Positions 1 through 9,831 of a stretch of 60,000 nucleotides of DNA are shown here, one piece after another (position 1 is the first letter of the stretch; each line of letters begins with the position of its first letter). Source of the stretch: Symbiodinium natans (lineage: Eukaryota; Sar; Dinophyceae; Suessiales; Symbiodiniaceae); NCBI GenBank assembly GCA_905221605.1, contig CAJNDS010000724.1, positions 75,001 through 135,000 on the forward strand, written 5' to 3'. The position numbers and the translations under genes were made by a program. The notes under the pieces are model-generated. The model did not search any database. It was not told the origin of the DNA and worked only from the letters and a program-made list of their open reading frames with translations.

Positions 1-72
1 AAAGGGTGCCCTTTTTGGTTCAAAACGGCTTACAAGGGAGCCTAACCCCTAAAAAGAGGGCCTACTCTGGGT
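1..72. mobile_element. Element A1, truncated at the window edge
   Basis: Shares GGGTGCCCTTTTTGGTT, the AAGGGAGCCTAA core and the end TACTCTGGGTCCTA with copies A2 and A5. The left terminus lies outside the window. Confidence 0.6.
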
Positions 73-492
73 CCTACAGTAGTAGTGGGTTCCTCCTACC
101 CTAAACCCAAACCCAAAACCCTAAACCCTAAACCCTACACCCCTAGCCGAAGTGAACATTCCGTGTCAGCTCGATGTATCGGCTTCTCGGTAGCGAATGC
201 GACATGTAAACCCCAAAGCCCTCAACCCTGAATGCGAGACCCCCAAACCCTAGAGCCTTTAAACCCTAAACCCGAAACCCGAAACCCCAAACCCCAAAAC
301 ATCACAAACCCCACGCGCCTGCTCCGCTTCAGCGCCCTCCGCCGGAGCCTCCTGGAGATCGAGGACTGTTTGCAGCTTCTTGGGGTTTAGGGTTTGGGGT
401 TTGGGGCTTAGGGGTCCGCCGAACCTGGCGGCGTGTTGGATGGGAAAAGGAGGTGAAAACCTCCCTCTTTCCCTCCTTACCCCCCCAAAACG

Positions 493-530
<38 letters not shown>

Positions 531-1820
531 AGGGGGGGTCACCGGGGAGCTTTTCACTGGAGGGCCAGGCCACACCACACCGGCATAAACTCACAGGACA
601 AGGGCCCTTGCCCCCCCCCTACCCCCACCCCCCTTCCCCCCCCCCCTACCCCCCCCCACCGCGGAAAAACCTTTCAACTATGCTCCAGCGGGGTCGGCGG
701 CTTGAGCCGGAGGCTGTTAAATTTAGGGGTTTAGGGGTTTAGGGTTTAGGGCTTAGGGCTTCGGGTTTAGGGTTTAGGGTATGGGGTTTGGGGTTTGGGG
801 TTTGGGGTTTGGGGCTTAGGGCTTAGGGCTTAGGGCTTGGGATTGAATTAGGGTTTATCTAAGGTTTCGGGTTTCCCTTATTAATCGATGGGGTTTAGGT
901 TTTCTGGGGTTGATGTGGCTTAAAGGATTTATACGGTTTATAGGGTTTAGAAGCTTAACGGATTATAGGGGTTATGGAGTTTGTCGGCTTTACAGAGTCT
1001 AGAGGGTTTGTAGGGCTTACAGGGTCTTCTGGGCGTATGCGGCTTTACAGGGTTTATGGGATTTACGGGGCTTATGGGGTTTATAAGGTTGGCTCAGGGT
1101 TTAGGGTTTAGGGTTTAGGGTTTAAGGTTTAGGGTTTAGGGTTTAGGATTTAGGGTTTAGGGTTTAGGGTTGATGGCCAGTGGTGTTGAAGGTTGAAAGA
1201 TCGAGGCAGTCCTACCTTCGGCTGGTCAGGGCGCCCAAATTGGCCTTCAGACCTAACCGTGAACCCTAAACCCTAAACCCTAAACCCTAAACCCTAAACC
1301 CTAAACCCTAAACCCTAAACCCTAAGCCCTAAGCCCTAAGCCCTAAACCCAACATCCCTAAACCCTAAACGCCAAAAATGTGAAAGACAACCGTAAACCC
1401 CCTGTCTCCTCAAGGCGATAGATCCAGGGGCAGAAGCCGAAGCGCACGAAGTCGCCCAGGGCGAGCCTGGCTAGTGGTTTGGGGTTTGGGGTTTGGGGTT
1501 TAGGGTTTAGGGTTTAGGGTTTAGGGTTTAGGGTTTAGGGATTAGGGATTGGGGTTTAGGGTTTAGGGTTCAGGGTTTAGGGCTTACAGGGTTTATGCAT
1601 AAGCTAGGTCTGTATTGTTTATGGGGTTTATAGCGTTTGTGGGGCCTTTCGGGTGCGTACGGCGTGTAGGCCTGATAGGGCTTCTAGAGTTTAAAGGGTT
1701 TAATAGGGGTTGCAGGGCTTATAGGGTTTACAGGGTGTACAGGGTCTAAAGGTTTATAGGGTTCAGCGGGCCTTTCGGACAAAAGAACGAGCCTTGTCTT
1801 GTCTAGGGGTTCTACCTTGG
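71..1820. repeat. Telomere-like mosaic, left end
   Basis: TTTAGGG/CCCTAAA units of both orientations with degenerate forms. A poly(G) run of over 30 bases lies at 493-529 and a C-rich stretch at 610-660. Open minus islands at 309-383 (LDLQEAPAEGAEAEQA) and 1395-1475 (ARLALGDFVRFGFCPWIYRL) are unassigned. Nothing else seen. Confidence 0.8.
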
Positions 1821-1936
1821 ACCCTTAAGGTTGTACCCTTGGGTTTTGGGGCCCCTTTCTAAGGATCCTTAAGGGAATATGAGGGCCATATTAGGAGTAT
1901 ATTAGGGGGAACCTTTAGGGGTACAACCTTAAGGGT
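1821..1936. mobile_element. Element E, 18-bp perfect terminal repeats
   Basis: ACCCTTAAGGTTGTACCC at 1821-1838 is exactly inverted at 1919-1936. Single copy in the window, same size class as the other families. Confidence 0.8.
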
Positions 1937-2210
1937 ACGAGTCTGAATCCCTTGATTGTCTTGAAGAAGCAAAAGTCCTACCTAACGGGACAGGTTCGGA
2001 GGCTTCGGGTTTGAGAGCTTTAGGGTTGACAGTTTTAGGGTTAGGGTTCAGGGCTTAGGGCCCTACACCCTAAACCCTAAACCCTAAACCCTAAACCCTA
2101 AACCCTAAACCCTAAACCCTAAACCCTAAACCCTAAACCCTGAACCCTAAACCCAAAACTGTTCAGGTGGATTTGTTTCTTGGCCTCGGGAGTCTTTGGC
2201 AAAAGGGCTT

Positions 2211-2530
2211 GTGGGTGGTTACATGATCCCTTCATATGGGTCCCTTAAAAAAGGGGAACCCCTGAAGAGGGTTCAGGGTTTAGGGTTTAGGGTTTAGGGT
2301 TTCGGGTTTAGGGTTTAGGGCTACTAGACCCAAGAGTAACCTAGGAATAGAAAGGGTACCCTTTTTTGGTTTAAAGGGCCTTATAAGGGAGCCTAAACCC
2401 AGAACAAGGGGAATAAGGGCGTACTCTGTGTCCTAGCATATACCCCTTATTATACCCGCTGCCAAGGGCCCATACTGCAGAACCCGCCAAGGGAGGTAAG
2501 GGACCATATTACGGGCCCATGGAACTACCC
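2211..2530. mobile_element. Element D3, left and right halves interrupted by A2
   Basis: Left half at 2211-2265 (GGGTGGTTACATGATCCCTT), right half at 2443-2530 (GGGACCATATTACGGGCCCA..ACTACCC). Telomeric units and element A2 lie between. A lone left half also occurs at 2697-2760. Confidence 0.55.
2328..2438. mobile_element. Element A2, short TIR element
   Basis: About 110 bp with related ends TAGACCCAAGAGTAACCTAG and GTGTCCTA. The core has AGGGTACCCTTTTTTGG and CTTATAAGGGAGCCTAA. No coding capacity. It appears inserted between two halves of a D-type element (2211-2265 and 2443-2530). Confidence 0.65.
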
Positions 2531-3591
2531 AAAAACTCAATGCCAATATGGAACCCTAAACCCTAAACCCGAAACCCTAAACCCTAGAGGTTCCGCCGGC
2601 CTAAGGGAGGCTTTGGCTTTCGGGTTGAGAGCTTTGAGGGACAAGGATGTTTCATGGTTTTAGGGGTTTAGGGCCGGGGGATTTTTTAGGGATCTTCGGG
2701 TAGTTACATGATCCCTTAAAATGGGTCCTTAAAAGGGGGCCCCTTATATGCCCTTTATTAGGCTCAGGGCTTAGGGGTTTGAGGCTTCGGGCTTTCGAGG
2801 GTTCTAGGCTTCAGGGCTCGGGGGTTTTGAGGCTGCGGACCGCGACCCCACAACCCTATCATCCCACAGGAACCCACGGCCTTTTAGGGTTTAGGGTTTA
2901 AGGTTTAGGGCTTAGGGCTTAGGGTTTAGGGTGTTTGGATATACCCCTCGCTCAAGAACTATGAGTTTAGTCGGATACTGCCAAGGACTCAGGGGGTTTG
3001 AGGCTTGGGAATTGGGACCCACGACCTTCACGCCTAAAGCCTAAACCCTAAACCCTAAACCCTAAACCCTATGGCCCTAAACCATGAGCCCTACTACGCA
3101 ACCCCAAGCCCCAAATCGCTTAGAGAGCCTCGTGCCCTCGAGCGGGACACGGTCCAATGGCGGCTCGCGCCCCTCCGCATAGGTACCTTCCGGGGACCCA
3201 TCTGTGTGTGTGGACTGGCTTTGAGGTTTGGGGGTTTAGCCGGGGTTTAAGGCTTTGGGGCTTAGGGCAGGCCTGTCCATGGAGGATCTCAGCTACGGGC
3301 GCCCTAAGTAGAGATACTAGCCCTAAACCCTAAACCCGAAACCCTAAACCCTAAACCCTAAACCCGAAACCCTAACCCTAAACCCGAAACCCTAAACCCT
3401 AAACCCTAAACCCGAAACCCTAAACCCCAAGCCCCTCTCTAAGTCCCCGGATTTGAGGCCTCGACCCCCAGGCTTTGTGAATAGTAATCTTGAGTAGGGT
3501 TTAGGGTTTAGGGTTTAGGGTTTAGGGTTTAGGGTTTAGGGTTTAGGGTTTAGGGTTTTGGGTTTTGGGTTTAGGGTTTAGGGTTTGGGGT

Positions 3592-3637
<46 letters not shown>

Positions 3638-3711
3638 GGTTTAGGGTTTAGGGTATAGGGTGGCACCCTAAGCCCGAGAAACCCAAGACCACAAGAACCC
3701 CAAAGCCCTCA
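2531..3711. repeat. Telomere-like mosaic with small open islands
   Basis: Heptamer tracts at 3315-3430 and 3494-3660 (including TTGAGGG variants at 3590-3645). Minus-strand open islands at 3116-3208 (GTYAEGREPPLDRVPLEGTR) and 3265-3310 (APVAEILHGQ, acceptor TTAG|G, GC donor) could be downstream FHA-gene exons. Confidence 0.7.
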
Positions 3712-3815
3712 CCTCTTTCGCTCTTGCATGCTCGAGGTCGGGGACTATGCCGTACCTTAAGGCACGAAACCTCGTAGGCTGCAGGTTGCCTAAGAATGCT
3801 TGGATCTCGGCTCTA
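3712..3815 (-). CDS. Open island, probable FHA continuation (PTRFRALRYG)
   Basis: Frame AEIQAFLGNLQPT, then RFRALRYGIVPDLEHARAKE, ends at a good donor GTGAGG. RFRALRYG resembles the last FHA strand (L-x-x-G-D). An internal TGCAG could be the real acceptor. Confidence 0.5.
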
Positions 3816-3966
3816 GGGAGTTTAGAGTTTAGGGTTTAGGGTTTAGGGTTTAGGGTTTAGGGTTTAGGGTTTAGGGTTTAGGGTTTAGGGTTTAGGGTTT
3901 AGGGTTTAGGGTTTAGGGTTTAGGGTTTAGGGTTTAGGGTTTAGGGTTTAGGGTTTAGGGTTTAGG
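3816..3966. repeat. Pure TTTAGGG array, about 20 units
   Basis: Uninterrupted heptamers on the plus strand, between candidate FHA exons. Confidence 0.95.
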
Positions 3967-4054
3967 GAGCACACGCAAGAAGGTGGGCTTTGGTTCTTGC
4001 GGTAGGTCCTAGGGGTGCATCAAGGGAATTTGAGCTCAACCCCTAGGGCTGTAC

Positions 4055-4082
4055 CATTCCATGCCTTCTTTCACATACGCGC
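4055..4082 (-). CDS. FHA exon AYVKEGMEW
   Basis: Acceptor CAG|G completes STNG-AYVKEG, matching the family STNGTYVNG. A GT donor at TG|GTACAG is proposed; a longer exon reading on to SPRG and a stop is also possible. Confidence 0.75.
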
Positions 4083-6738
4083 CTGCTGAGTACCTGCGAG
4101 GAGCTTCTGCAAGCTATGAACCCTGAACCTTAAACCCTAAACCCTAAACCCTATACCCTGAACCTTTAAAGCCCTGAACCCTGAAGGCACCGTTGGTGGA
4201 GTTCAGGTCGTAGAGGACAGCCACCTGGCCGAAAAGAGAGGGTTCAGGGGTTTGTAGAGTTTAAAGGCTGAGCTGTTTAGGGTTTTTTCGGGCTTAGGGC
4301 CTTTTCGGGCCTAGATGCTTGGTTCATGAGTAGCCAACAATAGGGTTTTAAGTACCTTACTTCAGGTCAAGAGTCTATGCGGGTAGTTGTCAAAACTGTG
4401 ACCCCTTTTGGGGTACCCTAAATTTTCGGTGCCGTACGATCATGGGGCTCCAAAAGGGGACCATAATTTTGACGACCACCCATGTATATATAGCGGCACC
4501 AAGCATACAACCCTAAACCCTAAACCCTAAACCCTAAACCCTAAACCCTAAACCCGGGCCGTGGCTATGGCCATGTCCTGGATGAAGGTTTCCCCAGTGC
4601 TCCCCCTTGTACTAACAGTCCTTAATCGGGATTATAATAGGAGGGGGGGGGGGACTATAATCCTCTTTAAGGACTGTTAGTGGAAGGGGGAACATCCCAA
4701 CCTGGAACCCTAAACCCTAACCCCTAGCCCTAAACCCTAAACCCTAAACCCTAAACCCTAAACCCTACGCCCTAATTGAGTCTCAGCCCTATCCCGGGAC
4801 CTTGCCCTAAGCGCACCCGCCGGCCTTTGAGCTGTCTGGCGCATCCTGCCAGCCAAGGGAGGTCTAGTCTGTAGTATCTTTAGGGTTTAGGGTTTAGGGT
4901 TCAGGGTTCGGGGTTCGGGTTTCGGGTTTTCGGGTTTTCGGGTTTTCGGGTTTTCGGGTTTTCGGGGTTTCGGGTTTTCGGGTTTTCGGGTTTTCGGGTT
5001 TTCGGGTTTTCGGGTTTTCGGGTTGGGCAGCTTGGGTTAAGCTCACCTGAATTTGAACCCTAAGCCCTAAACCCTCAGCCCGAAACCACAAACCCTAAAC
5101 CCCAAACCCTGACCGAGACGGCGCCAGCCTCGTCACCGGCCCTGGGCGTGATCTTTGGGGTTTTTGAGGCGCAGAGGTTTAGGGTTGGAGGTTTAGGGTT
5201 TAGGGTTTAGGGTTTATGGTTTAGGGTTTAGGGTTTAGGGTTTAGGGTTTAGGGTTTAGGGTTTAGGGTTTAGGGTTTAGGGTGTAGGGTGTAGAGTTTA
5301 GGGTTTAATTAGGGTTCAGGGTTTAGGGCCTTTAGGGCCTTTAGGGCCTTTAGGGCCTTTAGGGCCTTTAGGGCCTTTAGGGCCTTTAGGGCCTTTAGGG
5401 CGTTTAGGGCCTTTAGGGCCTTTAGGGCCTTTAGGGCCTTTAGGGCCTTTAGGGCCTTTAGGGCCTGTGGGGCCTTTAGGGCCTTTAGGGCCTTTAGGGG
5501 CTTTGGGTGCTTATGGAGCCTCGGGTGTAAGGGGCCTACGGGGGTTCAGGCTTAGAGGGTTTTGGGAAGGGTTGGGGGTTGAGAGAGCCAGATTCCCGAA
5601 ACCCTAAACCCTGAACGCTTAACCCTTAACTCTGAACCCTGAACCCTGAACCTGAACTACACCCTAAACCCTAAACCCTAAACCCTAAACCCTCAACCCT
5701 AAACTAGACCCTGAACCCTGAACCCTGAATCCCATCCCCACATGCTCAGCTCCAGGCGGCAAAAGCTGTATGGAGGCATGCTGCGCTGAGACCTGAAATT
5801 GGGAATGGCCGAGGAGTGGAGGGTTTCGGGTTTAGGGTTTAGGGTTTAGGGTTTATGGTGTAGGGTTTCGGGTGTAGGGTTTCGGGTTTAGGTTTAGGTT
5901 TAGGGTTTAGGTTTAGGGTTTAGGGGTTTGGGTTTAGGGTCGGTCCGAACATCTGAAGCGACTGCGCCGTGCAGGCGAAAAGACCGAATGATTAGGGCTT
6001 TCTGATGTTGGTCCCTATAGGCCTCTCCACCCTAATGAAGCCTCCAAAACCCTAAGTCTGTAGACCCTACAAGCCTCAAAGTCTACAGAGGAATTCGACT
6101 CCAGGGTCGTTGCAGAGGCGTGCCGGACCTCAATGTCGCACTCCTGGCAGTCACGAGCTTGGCGGCTTAAGGTTTGGGATGAGGCTCTGTTGGGTCAGAG
6201 GGCTTTAAGGAGCTTCAGGGTCTTCAAGGTCTGTAGGGCTTGGGGTTGGGTTTGGTGTGCAGAGCTTTGAGTAAGGTCTGGTGGGCTCAGGCTTTTATGG
6301 GGTTTGTTACAGGTTTGTTTAGGGGTGTAGTGAGTAGCTTAGGGCTCCTATGTCATCCTCATAACCCACCTTCTACAGGGCCCCTACAGGGCCCCTTTAA
6401 GGGATCTCCTTAGTATGCTGACTCCCTGATGTTAACCCACGCCTTCCAAAGCGAGTGCTGGGCAGTTCTTCTACACTGTGGTTCTCTAAGAGCTTCCTTT
6501 GCCAAGGGAAGCTCTCAGAGCTTTCCCAAGCCCTGAACCCCTTACATAAACTCAGAAAGCCATGGTTTGAGGGTACCCTGAACCCTAAACCCTAAACCCT
6601 AAACCCCAAACCCTAAACCCTAAACCCTAAACCCTAGAAACCCTAAACCCTGTGCCCGACACCCCCGGGCCACCCGTAGAGGTGGGGCCTTGCGCCCGAT
6701 GACAGTTTGGCCATCGCTGTGCAGCGCATAGCCATCCT
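4055..6738 (-). CDS. FHA-domain protein, five exons of the FHA domain
   Basis: The forkhead-associated domain binds phosphothreonine peptides. Five minus-strand islands join exactly: 6689-6738, 6114-6143, 5751-5792, 4191-4224, 4055-4082. The joined product gives the signature [24 protein letters not shown] and [10 protein letters not shown], that is GR, S-x-x-H and NG in correct order and spacing. Donors are GC, GC, GC, GT, GT; acceptors AG|G. Exon sizes are 50, 30, 42, 34 and about 28 nt, very small even for a spliced domain. The frame at 3712-3815 (PTRFRALRYG) probably continues the domain. A possible initiator lies at 8786. What the FHA is fused to cannot be seen. Confidence 0.85.
4191..4224 (-). 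CDS. FHA exon [11 protein letters not shown] (34 nt)
   Basis: Acceptor GCCAG|G and donor G|GTGCCT (GT type). DLNSTN plus the split glycine codon forms the DLNSTNG signature, the most diagnostic part of the domain. The intron to the previous exon is about 1.5 kb and holds two TIR elements and several skipped open islands. Confidence 0.88.
4313..4508. mobile_element. Element J, nested inverted repeats
   Basis: Outer ends ATGCTTGGT and ACCAAGCAT, inner arms GGGTAGTTGTCAAAACTGTG and its imperfect inverse, about 195 bp. It lies in the FHA gene between exons at 4224 and 5751. Confidence 0.75.
4598..4696. mobile_element. Element C1, TIR element
   Basis: Two arms of about 30 bp (CTCCCCCTTGTACTAACAGT and its inverse) enclose a poly(G) spacer. 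Same arms as C3. Confidence 0.82.
4892..5520. repeat. Variant arrays: 8-mer TTTTCGGG, then TTTAGGG, then 9-mer TTTAGGGCC
   Basis: TTTTCGGG units at 4917-5022, TTTAGGG at 5180-5283 and TTTAGGGCC at 5325-5510 (about 20 units). All lie in one FHA intron. The islands between them (5110-5165, 5030-5060) are skipped by the exact exon joins. Confidence 0.92.
5751..5792 (-). CDS. FHA exon [14 protein letters not shown] (42 nt)
   Basis: Acceptor TTTCAG|G and donor GGA|GCTGAG (GC type), 14 codons, phase 0. It contains the S-A-Q-H motif that contacts the phosphopeptide. Confidence 0.85.
6114..6143 (-). CDS. FHA exon [10 protein letters not shown] (30 nt)
   Basis: Ten codons between CCAG|G and TCT|GCAACG (GC donor). 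The stretch matches the strand before the S-x-x-H motif (family pattern CDIxVxxxS). Both borders are phase 0. Confidence 0.82.
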
Positions 6739-7235
6739 CTGGCATTTGCGGGCGTGGGCAGGCTTCAAGGCTTAGGGTTTAGGTTACGTAGCTCAAGATT
6801 GCAGATCCCCCCGAAGCCCTGAAAACCCCAAACCTCGCCTTGGCCCACGCCCAAACCCTAATACCCCGAAACCCCGAAACCCTAAACGCCCAAACCTCTA
6901 AACCCTAGACCCTAGAACCCTGAACCCTGAACCCTGAACCCTAAACCCTAAACCCTAAACGCTGAACCCAGGGTGTGAGCGTCAGCCTTTTGGGGGGGGG
7001 GGGGGGCCGAGGCTTTTACGGTGCTGATCCGGCTTTAGAGCTTAGGCCGGGCTTAGGGCATGGAGGGCTTCACTTCGTGTAGTAGCTGCACTTAACATCC
7101 TAGTGGGGGTGAGCAATCTTGCAAGTTGTACCGCTTATGCCATGTCGAACTGGGGCTTCTCCGCCACTCTTCGAGTACTTTGCCCGTACGCATTCTCAGA
7201 AGCAGACTGCTTCAAGAGTCTGGGTACGCCAGTAC
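6144..7235. repeat. Mosaic around the first FHA exon
   Basis: Degenerate telomeric DNA and a small hairpin (AGAGCTTCC at 6489-6497 and its inverse at 6507-6515). The only assigned exon is 6689-6738. The island 7100-7235 is open on both strands. Confidence 0.7.
6689..6738 (-). CDS. FHA exon with the GR motif ([13 protein letters not shown])
   Basis: Acceptor CCAG|A and donor AAG|GCCCCA (GC type). It encodes [14 protein letters not shown]. The frame is open upstream to an ATG at 6743, so translation could also start here. Confidence 0.8.
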
Positions 7236-7331
7236 TGGGAGGTTCATGGGTTCTTTTGACCCCAATTGTATCAGTCAGGGGGCCTAGAAGTAGACTTATA
7301 ATTGGGGTCATAAGTACGCCTGAACCTCCAA
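7236..7331. mobile_element. Element F1, TIR element
   Basis: Starts GGGAGGTTCATGGGTTCTTT and ends AAGTACGCCTGAACCTCC. Copies F2-F4 share the arms CTTGGAGGTTCATGGGTACT. Confidence 0.7.
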
Positions 7332-7639
7332 CCCTAAACCTTTAACCCTATAGTTGGGGTTGTAACTACCCAGGAACGTCCAAGCAAGGAGGGGTCTTCC
7401 CTGATGTGGAAGTGCGTCGGGTCGAAGCCCTAAACCCTAAACCCTAAACCCTAAGCCCTAAGCCCTAAGCCCTAAACCCTAAACCCTACGACCCTACCTA
7501 CGACCCCTATCAACACAACATGCCCCAAGACATCTGAGCCCACTGAGAGAGGCGCTGTGGGGCTCCTGAGGAGCAGCCGCCGTGCACCCTCCTCCCCAGA
7601 ATAGGGCCAGGGTTTAGGGTTTAGGGTTTCGGGTTTAGG

Positions 7640-7770
7640 AGAGGCCTTGGGGAACTTTTCTTCAAATCGAGATGCCCCTTACTTAATATACCCCGTCCAA
7701 ACACCATACTCCTTAGTAAGGGAACCACCATTTAAAAGCAATCCCTGTTTTCGGAAACTCGCCCATATTC
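7640..7770. mobile_element. Element B1, degenerate
   Basis: Contains CCTGTTTTCGGAAACTCGCCC near one end, like B3, and AT-rich internal DNA. A similar fragment is at 39233-39290. Confidence 0.4.
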
Positions 7771-7799
7771 CTTAACAACGGTTTTGGGTGTAGTGTTTT

Positions 7800-8000
7800 A
7801 AGTCTAGGGCGGGACGGGATGCCAAAAAAAAGGGCGGGGGACGGCTGAGATGTCATTTGTGGGCTTCTGATAGGTAACACAAGGACCAACTTTCTTCATG
7901 TCATCTTTCGATGTCATGAAGTGTTTTTCGATGCATGTCATGATTCCATGTTCGGGTGTGCAGACCCATGTCATGCCAGGCCACTGGGCACAGCGTGGCA
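7800..8000 (-). CDS. Unidentified coding island (65 codons)
   Basis: Minus frame WPGMTWVCTPEHGIMTCIEK then HFMTSKDDMKKVGPCVTYQK. TGTCATG is repeated within. With the frames at 8123-8192 and 8312-8449, all cut by elements A3 and B2, it may form one gene. Unknown. Confidence 0.4.
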
Positions 8001-8013
8001 AACTCAGTTACCT

Positions 8014-8122
8014 AGGTTGCCCAGTAACCTAGGATTGAAAAGGGTGCCCTTTTTTGCTTGAAGGGGTTTATAGGGGAACCTAGAGCCCCCAAAAAGGGAA
8101 AAAGGGCACTACTGGGCATCCT
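8014..8122. mobile_element. Element A3, short TIR element
   Basis: Ends CTAGGTTGCCCAGTA and TACTGGGCATCCTAG are inverted copies with one mismatch. The core resembles A2 and A6. Sits between two open minus-strand islands. Confidence 0.75.
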
Positions 8123-8200
8123 AGTTGCAGTGCAGCTTCGAAATTTTTGAGAGGGTGGGGTCTCCTGATTCAGTAGATGTGCGTCAACGATTTCTGCTAA

Positions 8201-8303
8201 GATACTTGGGGGGTTTCCGAACTTTAGGGGTACCTTCTTGGGGTTCAAATATTTAGGGTCTATATTGGGGGGGGGGGGTCCCTTATTTTTGTAAACCCCC
8301 ATG
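8201..8303. mobile_element. Element B2 with 8-bp target-site duplication
   Basis: Bounded by TCTGCTAA at 8193-8200 and 8304-8311, an exact 8-bp direct repeat. The ends CTTGGGGGGTTTCCGAA and TTTGTAAACCCCCATG are imperfect inverted repeats. It lies within a minus-strand frame that remains open on both sides. Confidence 0.8.
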
Positions 8304-8311
8304 TCTGCTAA

Positions 8312-8449
8312 AGCTACTTCGATAGTTGACGTGGTTCTAAGCTTGTTGCAACTTAATTGGCCCACCAAAGCCTTCCGAACAACAATCAAGACCTGGGAGC
8401 TACCAAGCGTGAATGCAACTAGTCCTGCGCCCAACCAAGAGACGTGCAT
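8312..8449 (-). CDS. Unidentified coding island upstream of element B2
   Basis: Minus frame WLGAGLVAFTLGSSQVLIVV then RKALVGQLSCNKLRTTSTIE. It continues past element B2 as ILAEIVDAHLLNQETPPSQK (8123-8192). Not identified. Confidence 0.4.
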
Positions 8450-8711
8450 CAGAGGTTCAGGGTTTAGGGTCCTCTGGTGTTGGGTAGTATGCTCTGTGGT
8501 GCAGCCGACATTCTTAACTACTATTTGCTTAAGAACCCAAGATAGGCATTTTTATGTCCTTCATTTTGAAAAAGGGTTCTTAAGAAACTGGTAGCTATAA
8601 AGTACAGCTGATGATCATGATGTGGCGTCCACTCCTCGGATGGCGCGAAGAACCCTAAACCCTAAAACCCCAAACCCTAAACCCTAAACCCTAAACCCTA
8701 AACCCTAAACC

Positions 8712-8786
8712 CTAAACCGCCCAAGCTGCAACTCAACCCGTGATCCATCCTTTGCCGGTGCCGGATGCGCGGCTTCCGCGGCGGCC
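8712..8786 (-). CDS. Possible first exon (MAAAEAAHPAPAKDG)
   Basis: ATG at about 8786 in a favourable context (ACCATGGCC) opens MAAAEAAHPAPAKDGSRVEL. It lies about 2 kb upstream of the first FHA exon on the same strand and could be that gene's N-terminus. The plus strand is also open here. Confidence 0.3.
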
Positions 8787-9723
8787 ATGGTTTCCGATGA
8801 AAGAAGGTTTTAGGGTTTTGGGTTTGGGGTTTGGGGTTTGGGGTTTGGGGTTTAGGGCTCCGGGGCTTATGGGGTTGATTGGGGCTCAGGGCGTATGGGG
8901 GTTTAGGGTTTCTCATGTGATGTTCACTGGGCTTGACAGCTTCAGCTTGGATGTCTCTTGAACCACACTGCTTGGGCCTTAGGGTTAGGGTTGAGGGTTT
9001 AGGGTTGAGGGTTTAGGGCTCAGGTAGAAAGCCTTTCAACTCACAACTCATCACGAAAATCCTCTCAGCCAGTGCAACGGTCCGAAAGCCTGCCCACTGC
9101 AACTGTTCAGGGGTGTGGGGTCCAGGGTCCAGGGTTTAGAGTTTAGGGTTTAGGGGTTCGGGGTTCGGGGTTCGGGGTTCGGGGTCGAGGGTTTGGGTCC
9201 ATGATAGCCCTTGACCTTAAACTCCAAACCCCAAGGCCGCGGCTCACAACAGGACTGTAGCTTCGGTTAGGTTGTTTAGGGTTTGCCAATTTGAGGGTTT
9301 ATTGTGTACCTTCAGAATGTGAAGCCTTTTTTGGAGGATTTTGTTTGTTTTGGGTTTAGGGTTTGGGGTTTGGGGTTTGGGGGCTGGGGTTTCCTCAGAA
9401 TCCACCCAGATGAGATTCAAAAATCAACTACAAGCCAAGTAGGTTTTTGAAGGTCCACTAGGGTTTAGGGTTTTGGGTTCCGAGTTCCGGGAGGACTGTG
9501 TGTTCCATGTACGAAATACCCCACACCCCGAACCCTGAACCCTAAACCCTGCTGACATAGAGAGCCCTAGACTCCTCCCCACAGGGGCGCCTTCAAGAGA
9601 CCAAAAGTCGTCAGGAATATTTGTGTGTGGGGGGGGGGGGGAGAGGTGGGTATCTAAACCCCCTGAGGGTTCAGGGTTCTGGGTGTAGGGTTTCAGGGTA
9701 CCCTCAACCCTAAACCCTAAACC

Positions 9724-9831
9724 CCAAACCCAAACCTTGCCGGGCCCCGCGATGGCGAGACCCGCCTTGCACATCCCGGCCACGATGGGCGTGACGTGGG
9801 CCAGGCCCTTTGCCGCATCGTGAACCCCCAC
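9724..9831 (-). CDS. Unidentified coding island (GVHDAAKGLAHVTPIVAG)
   Basis: Frame GVHDAAKGLAHVTPIVAGMC followed by KAGLAIAGPGK. A second open island (IPDDFWSLEGAPVGRSLGLS) lies at 9550-9640 on the same strand across a short telomeric tract. Function unknown. Confidence 0.35.
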
